Positions 9,936 to 21,900 of a stretch of 64,000 nucleotides of DNA are shown piece by piece; the stretch's first letter is position 1; every line of letters begins with the position of its first letter. The stretch lies in the NCBI GenBank assembly GCA_016271365.2, contig CM057455.1, forward strand, positions 1,557,536,501-1,557,600,500. The letters are read 5' to 3'. This DNA is from Neoceratodus forsteri. Its lineage: Eukaryota; Chordata; Ceratodontiformes; Ceratodontidae. The notes under the pieces are model-generated. The model saw only the letters and a list, made by a program, of their open reading frames with translations. It was not told where the DNA came from and searched no databases. The translations under genes and the position numbers were made by a program.

Positions 9936-11100
9936 TTGGGCAATAAGATGGAACTCGAATATAAACAATGTAAGGGGTGTATAATGTTTGAGAAAGGAAA
10001 GTATGAAGATGGCTATATTTGTACAAAGTGTGAGCAAGTTAAAGGCCTCATAAAAGAGATAGAGGAATTAAAGAACAGGCTGGAAACAAAACAAAATATA
10101 GCAGCTTTAGAAAATTTTATTGATTCTATGGCCGAAGAAATAACTATAGAGGAAGTAAGTCATGAAAAGGATGTCCAAGAGTGGGCTATAGTTAGTAAAA
10201 ATCGAGCAAGAAGTAAGGGTAAACAAACATATAACAGTACTCCTGTTCCAACACTTAACCACTTCAGTGTACTGGATATTGCAGATGAGATGAGTGATGG
10301 GATAAACCCTAGCACAAGTACGAAATCTGAAATAAATGAAAAAGATTTGTCAAGGAAAAAAGACAGAAAAAAGGACGGAGGAGTAATCAAAACAAATAGG
10401 CCCCAAAATTGAAAAATAGTAAAGACACAAACACCAGTTTCAAACAAAACACAAAAATCAAAGAAAAAAGACATACATGAAGATGGTGGAAAAACAAACT
10501 TAAACACCAGGCTCCAAATTCCTAATGCAGAAAAGACTCGGACACCAGTTCCAAATAAGACATAAAAACCTAAAGAGATTATAGTACTTGGAGATTCCAC
10601 TATAAGAGGGATTGATGCAATTGTTTGTAGAGATAACAATACAAGCACTATAGTTAGCATGTTTCCAGGTATAACAATTCAGGAATTAAGAGATACGTTG
10701 GATGGATGTATGAAAAAATACAGAAAATCCTCTGGTGATCATATAAATAGGGGTAAATGATATATTAACCATAAGAGAGGGTACCTTGGAAAAATATGAG
10801 GAATTAATCCTAGAGATAAAAAAAATACACAAATGATATTATTATATCTGGTATTTTACCTACCTTTAATCGTTATTACTACAAAAATTGGGGAATTATA
10901 GAGTTAAATGTTAAGTTATGGGAATTGTGTCATAGAGAGAGGACTGGGTATATAGACACACATGTTATTTTCAGAAATGGTTCCTTGTACAAAAATGATG
11001 GATTACACTTAAATAAGATGGGGTCAAGAATCCTTGGTAACACAATAAAGAGAATTATAGTGAACCATTTAAACTGGTCTCAATGGGGGGGATAGAAAAA
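9936..11100 (+). pseudogene. CR1-like LINE ORF1 (zinc motif, coiled coil, SGNH esterase)
   Basis: ORF1 of a CR1-group LINE. The N-terminus has CKGCIMFEKGKYEDGYICTKC, read in two halves as C-x2-C and C-x2-C, followed by a leucine/glutamate coil (LIKEIEELKNRLE). After a Lys-rich linker (stop at about 10410) the sequence IIVLGDSTIRGID (about 10578-10616) gives the GDS block of an SGNH/GDSL hydrolase, and NDGLHLNKMGSRILG (about 10996-11040) gives the final D-x2-H-like block. This zinc-plus-esterase layout is known for CR1 ORF1. Stops at about 10410 and 10560 and a shift near 10740 break it. Codon use is strongly A-rich, unlike the other CR1 copies of this window. Confidence 0.75.
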
Positions 11101-11109
11101 TGAATGACA

Positions 11110-13910
11110 AAACTGAGACTGGAACATCACATAAGGGAAGGTAAATTAAAGACAATATTAGCTATGAACCACTAAACTGCCTGTTGGCAAATGTCAGAAG
11201 TTTGGATGGCAAGTTTGAAGAGTTAGAGCTTCTTATGATAGATAAGATATTAAAATTGCAGTTTTGATGGAAACATGGTGGGAGGATGGTGATACTTGGG
11301 GTAAGGACATAAAAGGTTATAACTTATATAAAAAAATCCAGGAAATATAGGAAGGGTAGTGGTGTGGCAATTTATATACATAACTCATTGCAAAGTTTAG
11401 AAATGGGTGAGGAAAGCTTACATACAGAACTTCTGGCAGTAAAAATAATTCTTGTGGGAATGCCAAACATTATACTAAAGGTATTGTATCACCCACCTTC
11501 AATTACCAGGGAAAATGACCAGGAAATCTTAGATTATTTGGAGCAACTGAATCCATCTGAAAATATCATACTGGCAGGAGATTTTAATTTGGCAGGTACA
11601 GATTGGGAAAATCAGACCACCAATTAAAATATAGAAAGGGACTATTTGGACTTATTTAATCTCAATGGGCTGGTTCAAACAGTGAAATAAAACACTAGGG
11701 GAAACAATATACTGGGCATTATCTTGACTAACATGGGGGAGAGAATAATTAACACTAGGATAGGGGCACCATTGGGAAATAGTGACCATCAGATTGTCTA
11801 TTTTTAATTAGTAGATCTGCCCCTGGAAAAGACTGGGGAAACTAAAATTCCAAACTTTAACAAAGCGAATTCTGGACAAATTAGAAAGGCTATAAAAAAT
11901 TGGGATTGGAAAACTACTTTTAAAAATTTGCCTGTAGATGAAATGTGGGATTTATTGATAAATAAGATAAAAATGGCAACAAGCAAAAATATTAAGTTTA
12001 GATCTAAATATAGTAAAAAAGAAAAGAATCCAAGATGGTTAAATCATAAACTCAGTAAACTTATAAAACTTAAAAATAGAATGTTTAAACATTTAAAACA
12101 AAACAAAATTAGTCATTCTACATATAGGGACTACCAAAGGAAGGTTAAAAAAAGCTATTAAGGTGGCTAAGGCTACATTTGACGAGCAGCTGGCTAAAAA
12201 CAGCACTGATAATTATAAAAGTTTCTCTACATATATAAACAACAAAAAAGAAATAAACATAGTATAGGTCCTTTCAAGGACAAGCAGGTGGAAATAGTAA
12301 AGGAAAAGGACATGGCAAATATACAGAACAAATACTTTGGTTCAGTATTTAATCATAAAGAACAGCTGACTAACGATATCAATTACACCAATTCAAGAGC
12401 AAATCAAATTGTAATAGATATAAAGGATGTAACAAAAAGATGAAAACAAATAAATAAAAATAAATCACCGGGGCCGGACAATATCCATCCTAAAGTAGTT
12501 GCTAAAATTTCAACCGAATTAGCTCCATCTGTAACATACATATACCAGAGATCATTGGACAGTGGGGAGGTGGCTGATAAATGGAGGGAAGCCCATGTTG
12601 TACCAATCTACAAAAAAGGAAAAAAGGACTCCCCTGAAAATTATAGACCAGTAAGCTTGACCTCGGCTTTGGGGAAAATTCTTGAAGGAATAATTAAAGA
12701 ACATGTACTCCTAAAACTAGAAAAAAAAACACAAACTGGACCAAATGCAACATGGTTTTATAAAGGCAAAATCTTGCCAAACCAATTTATTACAATTCTA
12801 TGAAAAAGTGAGTAAGGCTTTGGATGAGGGGAGCTCAGTGGATGTGGTGCAATCGGACTTCTCAAAGGCTTTTGATAAACTACCACATCCTGAATTAATT
12901 GGAACACATTACAAACAACATATACAGACAAACATTATAAATTGGATAAGAGCATGGTTGGATAATAGAAGGCAGAGGGTTACTATAAATTGTGTACTAT
13001 CTGATTGGATTACAGTGTCAAGTGTGGTCCCACAGGGATCGGTTTTGGGACCGTGTTTGTTCAATATTTACATATGCAGCTTACAGTGCAAAATAGATAA
13101 TATTTGGATTACAAAATTTGCAGATGATTGTCATGTGGGAAGTGTAATAAAATCACCACGTGACTAAAATAGACTACAAAAGTTTCTTTCGTACATTGAG
13201 CTTTGGACACAAACATATATGCTTAAGTTAAATGGGGAAAAGTGTATAGTTCTTCATTTTGGAAAAAAGAATACCACATATGAATATAGGATTGGTACAA
13301 ATATGCTTAAATGATCTGTGGCTGAGAGAGACCTGGGTGTCATTATTAAAAATGACCTTACTTTTAGAATGCATTGTGACCAGATGGAAGGAAAAGCTAA
13401 TAGAATATTAAACTGCATCTTAAGGCATATTAAGAGTAGGGCCAAAGAGGTTTTGATGCCCCTGTATGGGTCTCTGGTGAGAACGCAACTTGAGTATTGT
13501 TCTCAAGTATGGGCGCCGTACAAGAGGGGGGAGATTGATAGGGTGGAGAGAGTCCAGAGGAGAGCTTCTAGAGCAATAAAGGGTTTGGATAATGTGACAT
13601 ATGAGGAGAGGATGAGAAGTTTAAATTTTTACTCATTAGCGCATAGACGGTGGAGAGGGGACATGATATTAGTTCATAAAGCTTTTCATGATCATAGACT
13701 GAGAGCAGCTTTAGGACTTGAAGCTAAACTAAAGACTTATAGAACTACTGTAGAACTCATAATCTACAAATAGATTTACAAAGGTGGAGATTGCAGAAGC
13801 GTAAATATTGGTTTAGTCAAATGGTAATACCGCATTGGAACGCACTTCCAATAGCAGTAGTTGAATATCCATCACCCGAAAGTTTCAAAGAAAGGTTGGA
13901 TGCTTATAGC
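11110..13910 (+). pseudogene. CR1-like LINE ORF2 (endonuclease and reverse transcriptase)
   Basis: ORF2 of the AT-rich CR1-like element. Endonuclease blocks: NVRSLDGKFEELELL (about 11190), ILAGDFN (about 11567-11590) and SDHQIV (about 11782-11800). Reverse-transcriptase blocks: GPDNIHPKVV (about 12472), NYRPVSL (about 12637), DFSKAFDKLPH (about 12858-12890), VPQGSVLGPCLFNI (about 13027-13068) and FADD (about 13120). The C-terminal domain is open from 13318 to 13773 (ERDLGVI, LEYCSQVWAP, RVQRRASRAI). Several frameshifts, including one in an A-run near 12725, show an inactive copy. It sits in the opposite strand to the L1 that it interrupts. Confidence 0.85.
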
Positions 13911-14011
13911 AAAAATAAAATATGAGTTCTAAATTCAACATAAACTGGGTAGATAGCAAGCAAATGGATGCCAGTTCAATTAAGCTTTGTATTGACTGTG
14001 ATGATACTATG
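13911..14011 (+). repeat. 3' end of the AT-rich CR1-like LINE
   Basis: Short 3' UTR after the degenerate C-terminus, ending GATGATACTATG. AAGTT follows at 14012-14016, matching 9432-9436 on the other side. The end lacks the AAACATAG octamer seen in the other CR1 copies here, one reason to treat it as a different family. Confidence 0.6.
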
Positions 14012-15440
14012 AAGTTAATAAAAACTTTGTCTTGTAGAATGTTAGTTTCTAATTTCCATTTTTTTTGTCCCTTGGTTAACTATCTTTATTTTGTATTATT
14101 ATAATTACTGGGGCATGATCAGAAATTCTGATATGTCCTTATCTAATATCTTTAACACTCCCCAGTATATTCTTTGAAATTAGATAAAAGTCTGTTCTTG
14201 AGTGAGACTTATTTGAAATCGAGTAGGAGTATATTTCTTTTGAGGGTTAGAGCTGCCTATAAGGATCCATTAAATTCAATTAGATAATGGGGAAAGTAAA
14301 ACTGGCTTCCTGATTGGCTGAAACAACCTCCCACCCGGGCCGTTATTTCTTAACAACGGCCCACTAAAAAACAAGTTCCACTTGGCACTGCCCTATGACT
14401 AACGCTATCACTGGGCACCCTGAAATCGAAACCTGCCACCTATAAGGATTCATTAAATTCAATATCTTCATCATATTTTTGATAGTTGTCACTGATCTAA
14501 ATTTCCATCGACCTGGGTTCTGTCCATATGGTTCAGAGTAAGGTTAAAATCTCCAGCTATTACAAACAGTTCTGAAAATTGTGCTAAATCTAGAAAAAAA
14601 TTTATAAAAATTTAGGTTCATCCTTATTTGGGGCATAAATGGATATTAAAGCCATGCTTTCTTTACCTCTTTTTATTGTAATTATAGAGAATCTGCCATT
14701 CGGGTCCCCTGTTTACTTATAACATACCCAGTATTCTCTTTAATAAAAATTGCTGTGCCTGTTGTATTTGTAGAGTGACCTACATACACTTCTCTGGATT
14801 AAATAGGTTCCTGCAAGATCTAAAATCCTTTTCTGCAAAGTGAGTTTCCTGTAGCATTAAAAAATTAATGGCCTTCCTTTTGCATGCTGAGATAACCTTT
14901 CTGATTTATATTTTGTCCCTAACACCCTTGATATTCTATTTAATTAATTTTAAGTCTGATATCATTTCCACTTTGTTTTTCTATCTCCTAGAATCCAGAG
15001 TTCCTGTATAGTAGCATTTTAGTTTCTATTACTTTTATACTTATCTTCAATTTTGTAGGTGGTTACATGCTTTCCTTGTCTTTTTTCTTCCATGTAGTGT
15101 TAGTCCCCCCTCCATGATCCTCCCCCGAGGTATTCAGGTGGTGATTCACTAGTCCTATGCAGTATTTTGATTAATTCATTATCCACCTCCCCGTTCCTCT
15201 CCCCCCACCACCTAAAACAAACAAAATTGCCAAACAGGTTAACCAACTGGGTTGTCTTCCGCGTAACCTATCTGGTACTGTACCTACACCATTCAGCCTC
15301 TTGGGCAATATCATTCCAAAGCTCCAGGGTCACATATTATAGCCTTAGTTCCCCCCTTTCATTTTGTTCATGTGATCATTATCATAGTTTTTTTTTTTGT
15401 ATTTATAAGTATACAACAATCTCTTCATAAACCCCTCATC
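14012..15440 (-). pseudogene. L1-type LINE ORF2, endonuclease domain
   Basis: Minus-strand endonuclease of the L1 whose downstream part lies at 8895-9436. The final catalytic block reads DIRISDHAPV (about 14108-14137), and a central block reads ALISIYAPNKDEPKF (about 14610-14655), both standard for L1 ORF2. Many stops are present and a 158-bp insertion sits at 14281-14438. The region near 14700-15440 is less clear but keeps the antisense A-rich L1 composition. Together the two halves cover the end of ORF1, the endonuclease and the linker, without reverse transcriptase. Confidence 0.75.
14281..14438. mobile_element. 158-bp insertion between 25-bp direct repeats
   Basis: Within the L1 endonuclease, the 25-bp segment starting CCTATAAGGAT and ending TTAAATTCAAT occurs at 14256-14280 and again at 14439-14463 with one mismatch. 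Between them lies sequence unlike L1 and more GC-rich, with a hairpin GGGCCGTT / AACGGCCC (14337-14344 and 14355-14362). This looks like a SINE or other insertion with an unusually long target duplication, but the origin is unknown. No box A/B promoter was convincing. Confidence 0.6.
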
Positions 15441-15840
15441 TCCTTGGTTTGTATATTTTTATAGTCCTTGCTGAATTTTTCTCATCCTCAGATTTTCAGT
15501 CCTTATATCGTGGCATTAGATTCTTCATTTGGTGCTGAATCTTTTAGTATATGGAGTTTCTTTTAAGGTTGAAGGTCCATCTGGGTCATCCACTAGGACT
15601 GCTCTGATTGCCCTCTCTGCTTCTCAAGGAGATGTGAAAATTCTGGTTCTCCCCTGCGTGTTACTTTTAGCTTTGCCGGTGGAATTACTGTAAATCTGAT
15701 CCCATGCTGCATCAGCAGTGCTTTTGCTGTAGCAAAAGCTATTCTTTTTCCTAGCACTTCAGGTGGGAAATCTGGATACACTTGGATTGTTATAGAAACG
15801 TGGGATCACGTAATGCACCTGCGGTAGTCAGACGTCTCCC
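15441..15840 (-). pseudogene. L1-type ORF1 C-terminal domain
   Basis: Minus-strand remnant of the L1 nucleic-acid chaperone. The frame at 15593-15781 reads VYPDFPPEVLGKRIAF and later RFTVIPPAKLKV, matching the C-terminal domain of L1 ORF1 (P-D-x-P/S...R followed by the P-A-x-L-x-V block). Upstream parts of ORF1 are not recognised; the element seems truncated near 15840. About 200 bp between 15840 and 16040 show nothing recognisable. Confidence 0.65.
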
Positions 15841-16019
15841 GTTCCTCCCACCTCTCTGACCCATAGTTTACAAAATTTTTATACTTTTATTAACCTTCCA
15901 GATTGTGAATTGTGGGGCATTCTGTCTCCGTACTGCCAAGTGCTTTTCTGTTGTGCTTACTTAGGTCAATGATGGATGTCTAGATGGAATCCGCTGCAGT
16001 GTGACATACACTGCTGCAA

Positions 16020-16820
16020 ACACCCGAGAAAGAGCAGGGGCCTAAGATGGCTATGGCGGACATTACCAGCAGTTCTGGCCCTGAAATGGCCATGGAGGTA
16101 CATACAGTATCTCATTTCTTGGCAGAGATGGTGCCGCTAAGGGACTCTATACTTTTTCTAACCTCTGATATTAAGGCAATCCGGCTCTCTACCAAGGAAT
16201 TAGCCAGGAGAGTCAGAGGTGTAGAATTTCATGTGAGCTCTCTCGAAGACCACAACCAGCATCTGGATCTGGAGCTGATCTCCTTGAGATACAAAGTGCA
16301 GAAGATGGAACTCCAGATCAAGGACTTGGAAGGCAGCTCCCGCCACAATAACAATCGCTGGATTGCCAGAGCAGGCAGAAAGAACTAACTGCATCCTCTT
16401 TGTGCAAAAACTGTTTGAAAAAGTAGTGGGGCACTCCTCAAATGGGCCTGTATATGTGGTGGAATGAGCTCCAAGGGTTTTGCATCCTATGCCTCCGGAT
16501 AAAGACCTTCCCCAACATATTATTGTAGAGCTCCTTACTGACAAACAACATATTTTAACTAAAGTTTACTCCCTGCAGGCGGTGTCCTGCAAGGGGAAGT
16601 GACTCTGCATATTTCAGGATCTTCCTTCAACAGTCCGGGCACAGAGTTCTGCATACCATCCACAGGTCTTAAAGTTAGTGGCCACCCAAGTGAAATTTCA
16701 AATGTTGTATCCTGCTCCACTGCATGTATGGAAGCAGAATGTTAGCACCACTTTTGAATCCTCAGAGCAAGCCCATCTGGAATTACCGAAACTGTTCCCA
16801 GACTTGTTCCCTAAGTAATA
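16020..16820 (+). pseudogene. L1-type LINE ORF1
   Basis: RNA-binding chaperone of a plus-strand L1. The start MAMADITSSSG (16047) is followed by a coiled coil (roughly residues 20-90) and LEGSSRHNNNRW (about 16328-16360), the coil-to-RRM junction typical of L1. A frameshift at about 16365-16385 moves the reading to another frame, which continues with an RRM-like part, IFQDLPSTVRAQSSAYHP (about 16613-16665) and MLYPAPLHVWKQN (about 16704-16740), the C-terminal domain. A stop at 16816 ends it. The layout is complete, but the copy is not functional. ORF2 follows after about 470 bp. Confidence 0.75.
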
Positions 16821-17289
16821 ACTATGCTTTACTGGAGATAGCCGGTCCAGTTTCTACCTATTTTGTCTTTCAGGTTTGATCTTGCTCTGGTGGCCTACTT
16901 GAGCTCTTTCACCTTTTCAGTCAGCTTTCAGCACAGTACATGATTTCAGCTATAGACCTTCCTGGTGTGGTCATTGTTTTTGATGCCCTAATATTGCTAC
17001 TCACTGTGGTTCAGGAGCTTATTGGACTCGGAACTTTCTGGGGCTTTACTGTAACCTTGCTGCCTGGATTGGGTCTTCAGATGGATCCAATTTTATAGTA
17101 TGCTGTATTGTATCTATGTTGTTCTAAAATCCGGAGAGCTTAATCTTTTCCCAGCAACATGGTATTATTGCCGTCCCTTACCCTTTTAGCTTAAGTCCTT
17201 TTAGTAGTTATGCATCCGCTGGTGGGGGTGTTAAGTATTTGGGTAATACCTTGCGTTTCATGTTTAACAGTGCCTCTAATCTGACTGGA

Positions 17290-18345
17290 CTTTGTCTTAT
17301 TTGCCCAGATGATTGGCGTATTTACTGCTATCACACCGCTGGCCTATTCCATCTTTAACTTGGCCCCGTCAGAGCAAGTGTCTTATGATTCTCCATTGTT
17401 TGAGGTGGGTGCGTGCCGGGGTTGCATATTTACAGGAGACCCACTTGAGGCATCAAGACATACTTTGCTTTAAAAGGGACTGGGTGGGCCAAGCCTATGG
17501 ATCTGGCATCAGTACTAGGTGGGGAGGTGTATTAATTTTCATTGCCCGAAGTATATCCTTTATATTACTAAAAGAGTTTTGGGATCAAGAATGCTGGTAC
17601 ATTTTCCTACACGGGAAGCTTGGCTCACAGGAGGTCATGCTGGGCTGCATCTACAGGCCCAACGTGGACTTTCCTGGTTTCTTTACAGCCCTTATTCCCC
17701 TTCTGGCTCCCTGCACTCAAATCCCCGTGGTATTGGGGGCAATTGGAATCTTCCACTTCAGATGGACCTTGACAAGTTGGGCTCTACTAGGCGAGGCCCA
17801 TCTCCTGGCCAACGTGGACTCCGTGAATTCATGGATGAGCTGGAGTTAGTAGACCTATGGCATTTCCTCCACCCCCCGCTGTAGCAATATACTTTCCACT
17901 CACTTCCCCATGATTTACACTCCAGGACTGATTACTTTTTAATCAACCGTGAGAGTGTTCCAGGAGTGTCCTCTGAAGAAATTCAGCCACTTGTGATCTC
18001 TGATCACACTACTGTCTGTCTAAGCCTGGTCATCCGGGGGATAGGCAAGGAGAGGGATGGGGTCTAAAGGTTTAACTCCCAGCTCATCCATGACTCTGAC
18101 TGCCTTTCCCAGCTCAAAGAGTACATCCAGTCATTCACTGCCTCTAACGAAGGGTCAGTGGAGAAGTATGACATCCTCTGGGGGGCGGCTAACAGTGCAT
18201 TTAGGGGGGAGTGTAGTTGTCTCACCACAATACATAATATGGTATGCAGTGTGAGGTTGGACAACCTCCTGTTCGAGATCCATATCATTGAGGCTACGCT
18301 CTCTCTGGGCACTAAGGAAGATGTCTGGCTTCAGTTGAATTCACT
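17290..18345 (+). pseudogene. L1-type LINE ORF2, first part (endonuclease)
   Basis: Endonuclease part of ORF2. It shows AYLQETHL (about 17427-17450, the Glu block), GGVLIFIARSI (about 17524-17556) and MLGCIYRPN (about 17638-17665). The D-block is degenerate near 17725-17760. Similarity continues as decayed sequence to LQLNS at 18329-18343, where a minus-strand LINE interrupts it. The reading resumes at 22136 with LRTQYAGLLAKKAEL, so the halves belong together. The sequence between 16820 and 17290 is L1 inter-ORF debris with no clear frame. Confidence 0.7.
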
Positions 18346-19099
18346 GGGTCAGTCAAAAGTTTATTGAGCGGTCATAGACCATGACAAAAAGACAAATTAT
18401 TACAAAAAAATATAATTTACAATATACAAAAAATTACAACATATACTCTTTATAATAAATAAATAAATAAACAGGGAAAGCATCTCTTCCAGCCCTTCAA
18501 AGTACTTAATGCAAAAACATGGGTAACAATCAACTATGTGCAATTACCTATAAAGAAAGTGCTTTAGCTTGAAAAGAGTACAAATATTTTACAGTATGTA
18601 ATATAAATGTTAGATCCGTTTTTTTTTTTTCATTTTTATGCCAAGACGTATTCTAGAGATGTTTACTAAATATTTAGCTACAGCCTTAATTATAATTTCA
18701 TCATTAGTAGTAAAGAAAATAACAAGTAAGGTGCTCTGATCTATTGTTTGTATGGTTTGGCATAAAGGCCATATTCATTTTTTTCTTGGTATAGTATACC
18801 ATTTACATACAAACATAACATGTTCCAAGTTTTCCAATGTGGAGCAGGTACAAGAGCAAAAACCAGCATTAGAAGTAACATTTTTCATATAAACTGCTTC
18901 CAGAATGTTATTTGGAAATACTTCTAGCCTATATCTGGTATATTGTTTTCTATCTTCTGCTTCTGTAAGTATATCTAAGTAATATCTATAATAATGACAG
19001 GGATCATTTATCCTCAAAAATGGGAACAATTTAAACTTTTTAATCATATTTAAATCTAGAATCCTATAATATTCTCTGAATGCTTTTGTTATAAAGGGT
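18346..19099 (-). repeat. Vingi-like LINE C-terminal remnants and 3' UTR
   Basis: The frame at 18775-19047 reads RINDPCHYYRYYLDIL and has C-x-C-containing sequence (CSCTCSTLENLEHVMFVC), probably a Cys/His motif of the ORF2 C-terminus. Beyond 18775 the sequence is AT-rich with TTTATTTATT units and no frame, consistent with a 3' UTR that ends at the duplication. Confidence 0.6.
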
Positions 19100-20569
19100 T
19101 GATATTTTAAACTAATAGTGATTCCTCTTGCCCTATACTGATATAAAGTAGGTTAACCTCACTTTTGTAATAAATTAAATATTAGGGATAACCATTCTGA
19201 TTTTAGGTTCCTAAAGAGGACCACCAATATTTTCATGTAAGCATAAAACCGTTAACCTATTTTGGTCATCGGATATTCTAACCAATAATTAATCTTTCTA
19301 GCATCAGCCGCTGCCTGCAAAGAGTAATAACCTGTCTCGGCCCTCAATATCGCAGCAGGAACAAAATTTGGTAAACCTAAAGTTTCTCTAAACAGTTTAT
19401 TAACGGGAATATCTAACATATACATTTTATTATGATGCCAAATTTCAGCATTAAATAAAGCTTGAGCATAATATTTGGCTTGAACTGCCTTTAAAATAGG
19501 CCTAATTGTGTTTCCACCAAATTTTTTATTAAATATGAGTAAGAATTTGCGTTCTTTGATTTTACTAAAATTGTATCCAGTTGTACATTCCATTTTCCAT
19601 CCCTAGTCAATTGAAGGCCCAAATATGTATAGCTATCTACAGTCTCTAATTTATCAGAACCTAGCATCCAAAATTTCTTTTTACTGTATTTTTTAGTTTT
19701 CGTTGTAAAAGGAAGAATCTGGCTTTTTTGAATATTTACTGTCAAGTTAAGCTCATTTGCAGTTATTGCAAGTATATTTAATTTAGCTTGAAGTCCGGAT
19801 TCAGTAAGAGAGAATAAGACTAAGTCATCAGTGTAGCAGTACACCAACATTTATCCCTAATCTTAGGAGAATCAAATTACTAAGATTTAAATCATGTAAC
19901 AATTTATCAATATATATAGAAAAAAAGAGGAGCAATTACATGCCTTGTCTTACTCCCATATTAGTAGGGAAAGTTGAGAGAATTGTCCCTAGTACCTGAC
20001 CTCACTTGAGCCCATGTTGCAGTATATAATTCTCTTATAATTGCTATCAATTCCATTGTAAATCCTTTTCCTTCATTATAAGCCAAAGAACATTCCTTGA
20101 TACTAAGTCGAATGCAGTACTGAAATCTATAAAGGCAGCAAAAAAGACTGTTTTCTAACCATAACATATTTTTCATAAAGATGTCTAATTATGAAACAAT
20201 TATCAGTTGTGCTGTAACCAGCCTAAATCAGCCTGTGCTTCAGAAAGTCCCCTCAAACCTATTAATTCTTCCTTTAATCTATTTAGGACTAACTTAGAAA
20301 ACAATTTCCCCAGATTATCTAATAATGAAATAGGTCTATACATTTTAGGATCTGTTTTATCACCTTTTTTATATATTGAAAATATTATGGCTCCCTTCCA
20401 GGATTTTGGGAAAACCAGTTTCTGGACACAAAAATTAAAATATTTAGTCAAAATTGTAGACCATAAAGCAGGGGCACTCAGGTAAACTTCAGAAGGAATC
20501 ATATCTGGGCCTGGTGCTTTTCTTTTTTTTAAAACTGCAATGGTGAAATATACTTCTGTAATTAAAAAA
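19100..20569 (-). pseudogene. Vingi-like ORF2 reverse transcriptase
   Basis: Minus-strand reverse transcriptase. Blocks in order: SWKGAIIFSIYKKGDK then MYRPISLLDNLGKLFSK (about 20300-20390), FIDFSTAFDL-like sequence with a shift near 20105-20140, an MGVRQG-like block with weak match near 19935-19965, and YTDDLVLFSLTESG (about 19795-19836) where the catalytic motif is T-D-D. VDSYTYLGLQLTRDGKWN (about 19602-19655) and a C-terminal domain (IWHHNKMYMLD, PNFVPAAIL) follow. A short RNase H domain was not identified. Confidence 0.8.
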
Positions 20570-21900
20570 AGTCAAAAATTCTGCATATTTGTGTCCAGAA
20601 ATATTCCCACATCTTCAACACTAGGGGAAAAACATTTTAAAGAATAGTAAGAAACCCAGGTTTCCATCGTAATATAGGTATCCAATTCATGTTTAATGTT
20701 ATTAGTTCCCTTAGCAACTAATAACCAATATGTCTGGAAATCTTTGTTATAAATAGCTTCAAGCATCATCCCAATTTCTTTGTTGATATTGTTTTTGTTT
20801 TACTAAGAGGAACTTCTTATATTTTTCCTGACATCTATTTAGTTCTATAATATTTTGTGAAGTCTTATTCTGCCTTACCTGCCTGATTTTTTTATTTAAT
20901 TCTCTCTTTTTTTATGGCATTCCAGATCAAACCATGTATTTTTGTATTCTATTCTTTTTATAGTCTTTGAAGATTTAAGTAATTTTGTTATCTCCTCTAG
21001 GCTTGAAAATAATAAATGGTGAAGACGCCTGTACCCCATATTATCAGTATTTAGCTTATTGAATAAGTCCTGCAGAAGATGTTTAATGAGGGAGAAAACT
21101 TGTCCTGCCATTGAATTTTGTTATTCACAATTATAAATTGTATAGGTTTATTTGGTACATCTGGAACACACTGTATATTTTTTGCTTTCAAAACAAGATG
21201 AAGATGATCACTTTCACCCCTAATTGGAATTTCCAAAGATTCCCAATCTGTCATGTTCCCATTCCAGAACACGTAATCTATTATTGAAGGTCCTTTTGCA
21301 GAAAAATGAGTGAAACTTCCCAATTTATCACCATATAACCTACCATTTATTGGTTCTAAATTATGTAAAGCTAGCAATTCTATTAGTTTCTGACCCATTT
21401 TATTTAATTTCTTATCCTTTGTGCATCTGGGCCAATTAGAGGCTTCTAGATGACATCAGTTGTGGAAATAACTATCAGAGTAACCATCAAATGAGCCAAT
21501 CCTTGCATTAAAGTCCCCACAAAGTAATATATTCTCACAAGACTTTACAGCCCAACTCCTATGAATAAAATCCTCCAATTGATCCCAGAGTGCTGGATAA
21601 TATGAATTCGAATTAGATGGAGTATTAATTAGGCAAAAATGTTTACCTCTATTAGGCTTAATATAAATTACCATAATATTTTTATTAGTGTATAAAATAT
21701 CTGCAGTAATATCAATATTTATTTTAATTAAAATAATTAAACCCCCTACAGTTCTTCCCATTTTGGCAGCTTTTTCTCCTGGAATCTGAAAGTTTTGATA
21801 ACCATTCAGTAAGATTTCTTGGTCTTCAGAATGCCAAGTCTCTTGTAGGCAAATAATATTAAACTTAAGTATAAAGTCTAACCATTCTTGATCCATTAAT
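20570..21900 (-). pseudogene. Vingi-like ORF2 endonuclease and linker
   Basis: The minus-strand frame from 21896 begins MDQEWLDFILKFNIICLQET (the Glu block) and later has GRTVGGLIILI and ENILLCGDFNARIG (about 21498-21540), the N/D block. After a shift it continues in the frame at 21398-21051 with SIIDYVFW and RGESDHLHLVL (about 21190-21225), the S-D-H block. All key endonuclease residues are visible, although the frame breaks between them. The downstream linker (20570-21110) contains Lys-rich helical sequence without known motifs. Confidence 0.8.

Noticed and set aside
10160..10660. A 166-codon minus-strand frame rich in Phe, Leu and Val that looks like a membrane protein
   Set aside because: It is the complement of the Lys-rich ORF1 of the CR1-like LINE; A-rich coding DNA gives hydrophobic frames on the other strand.
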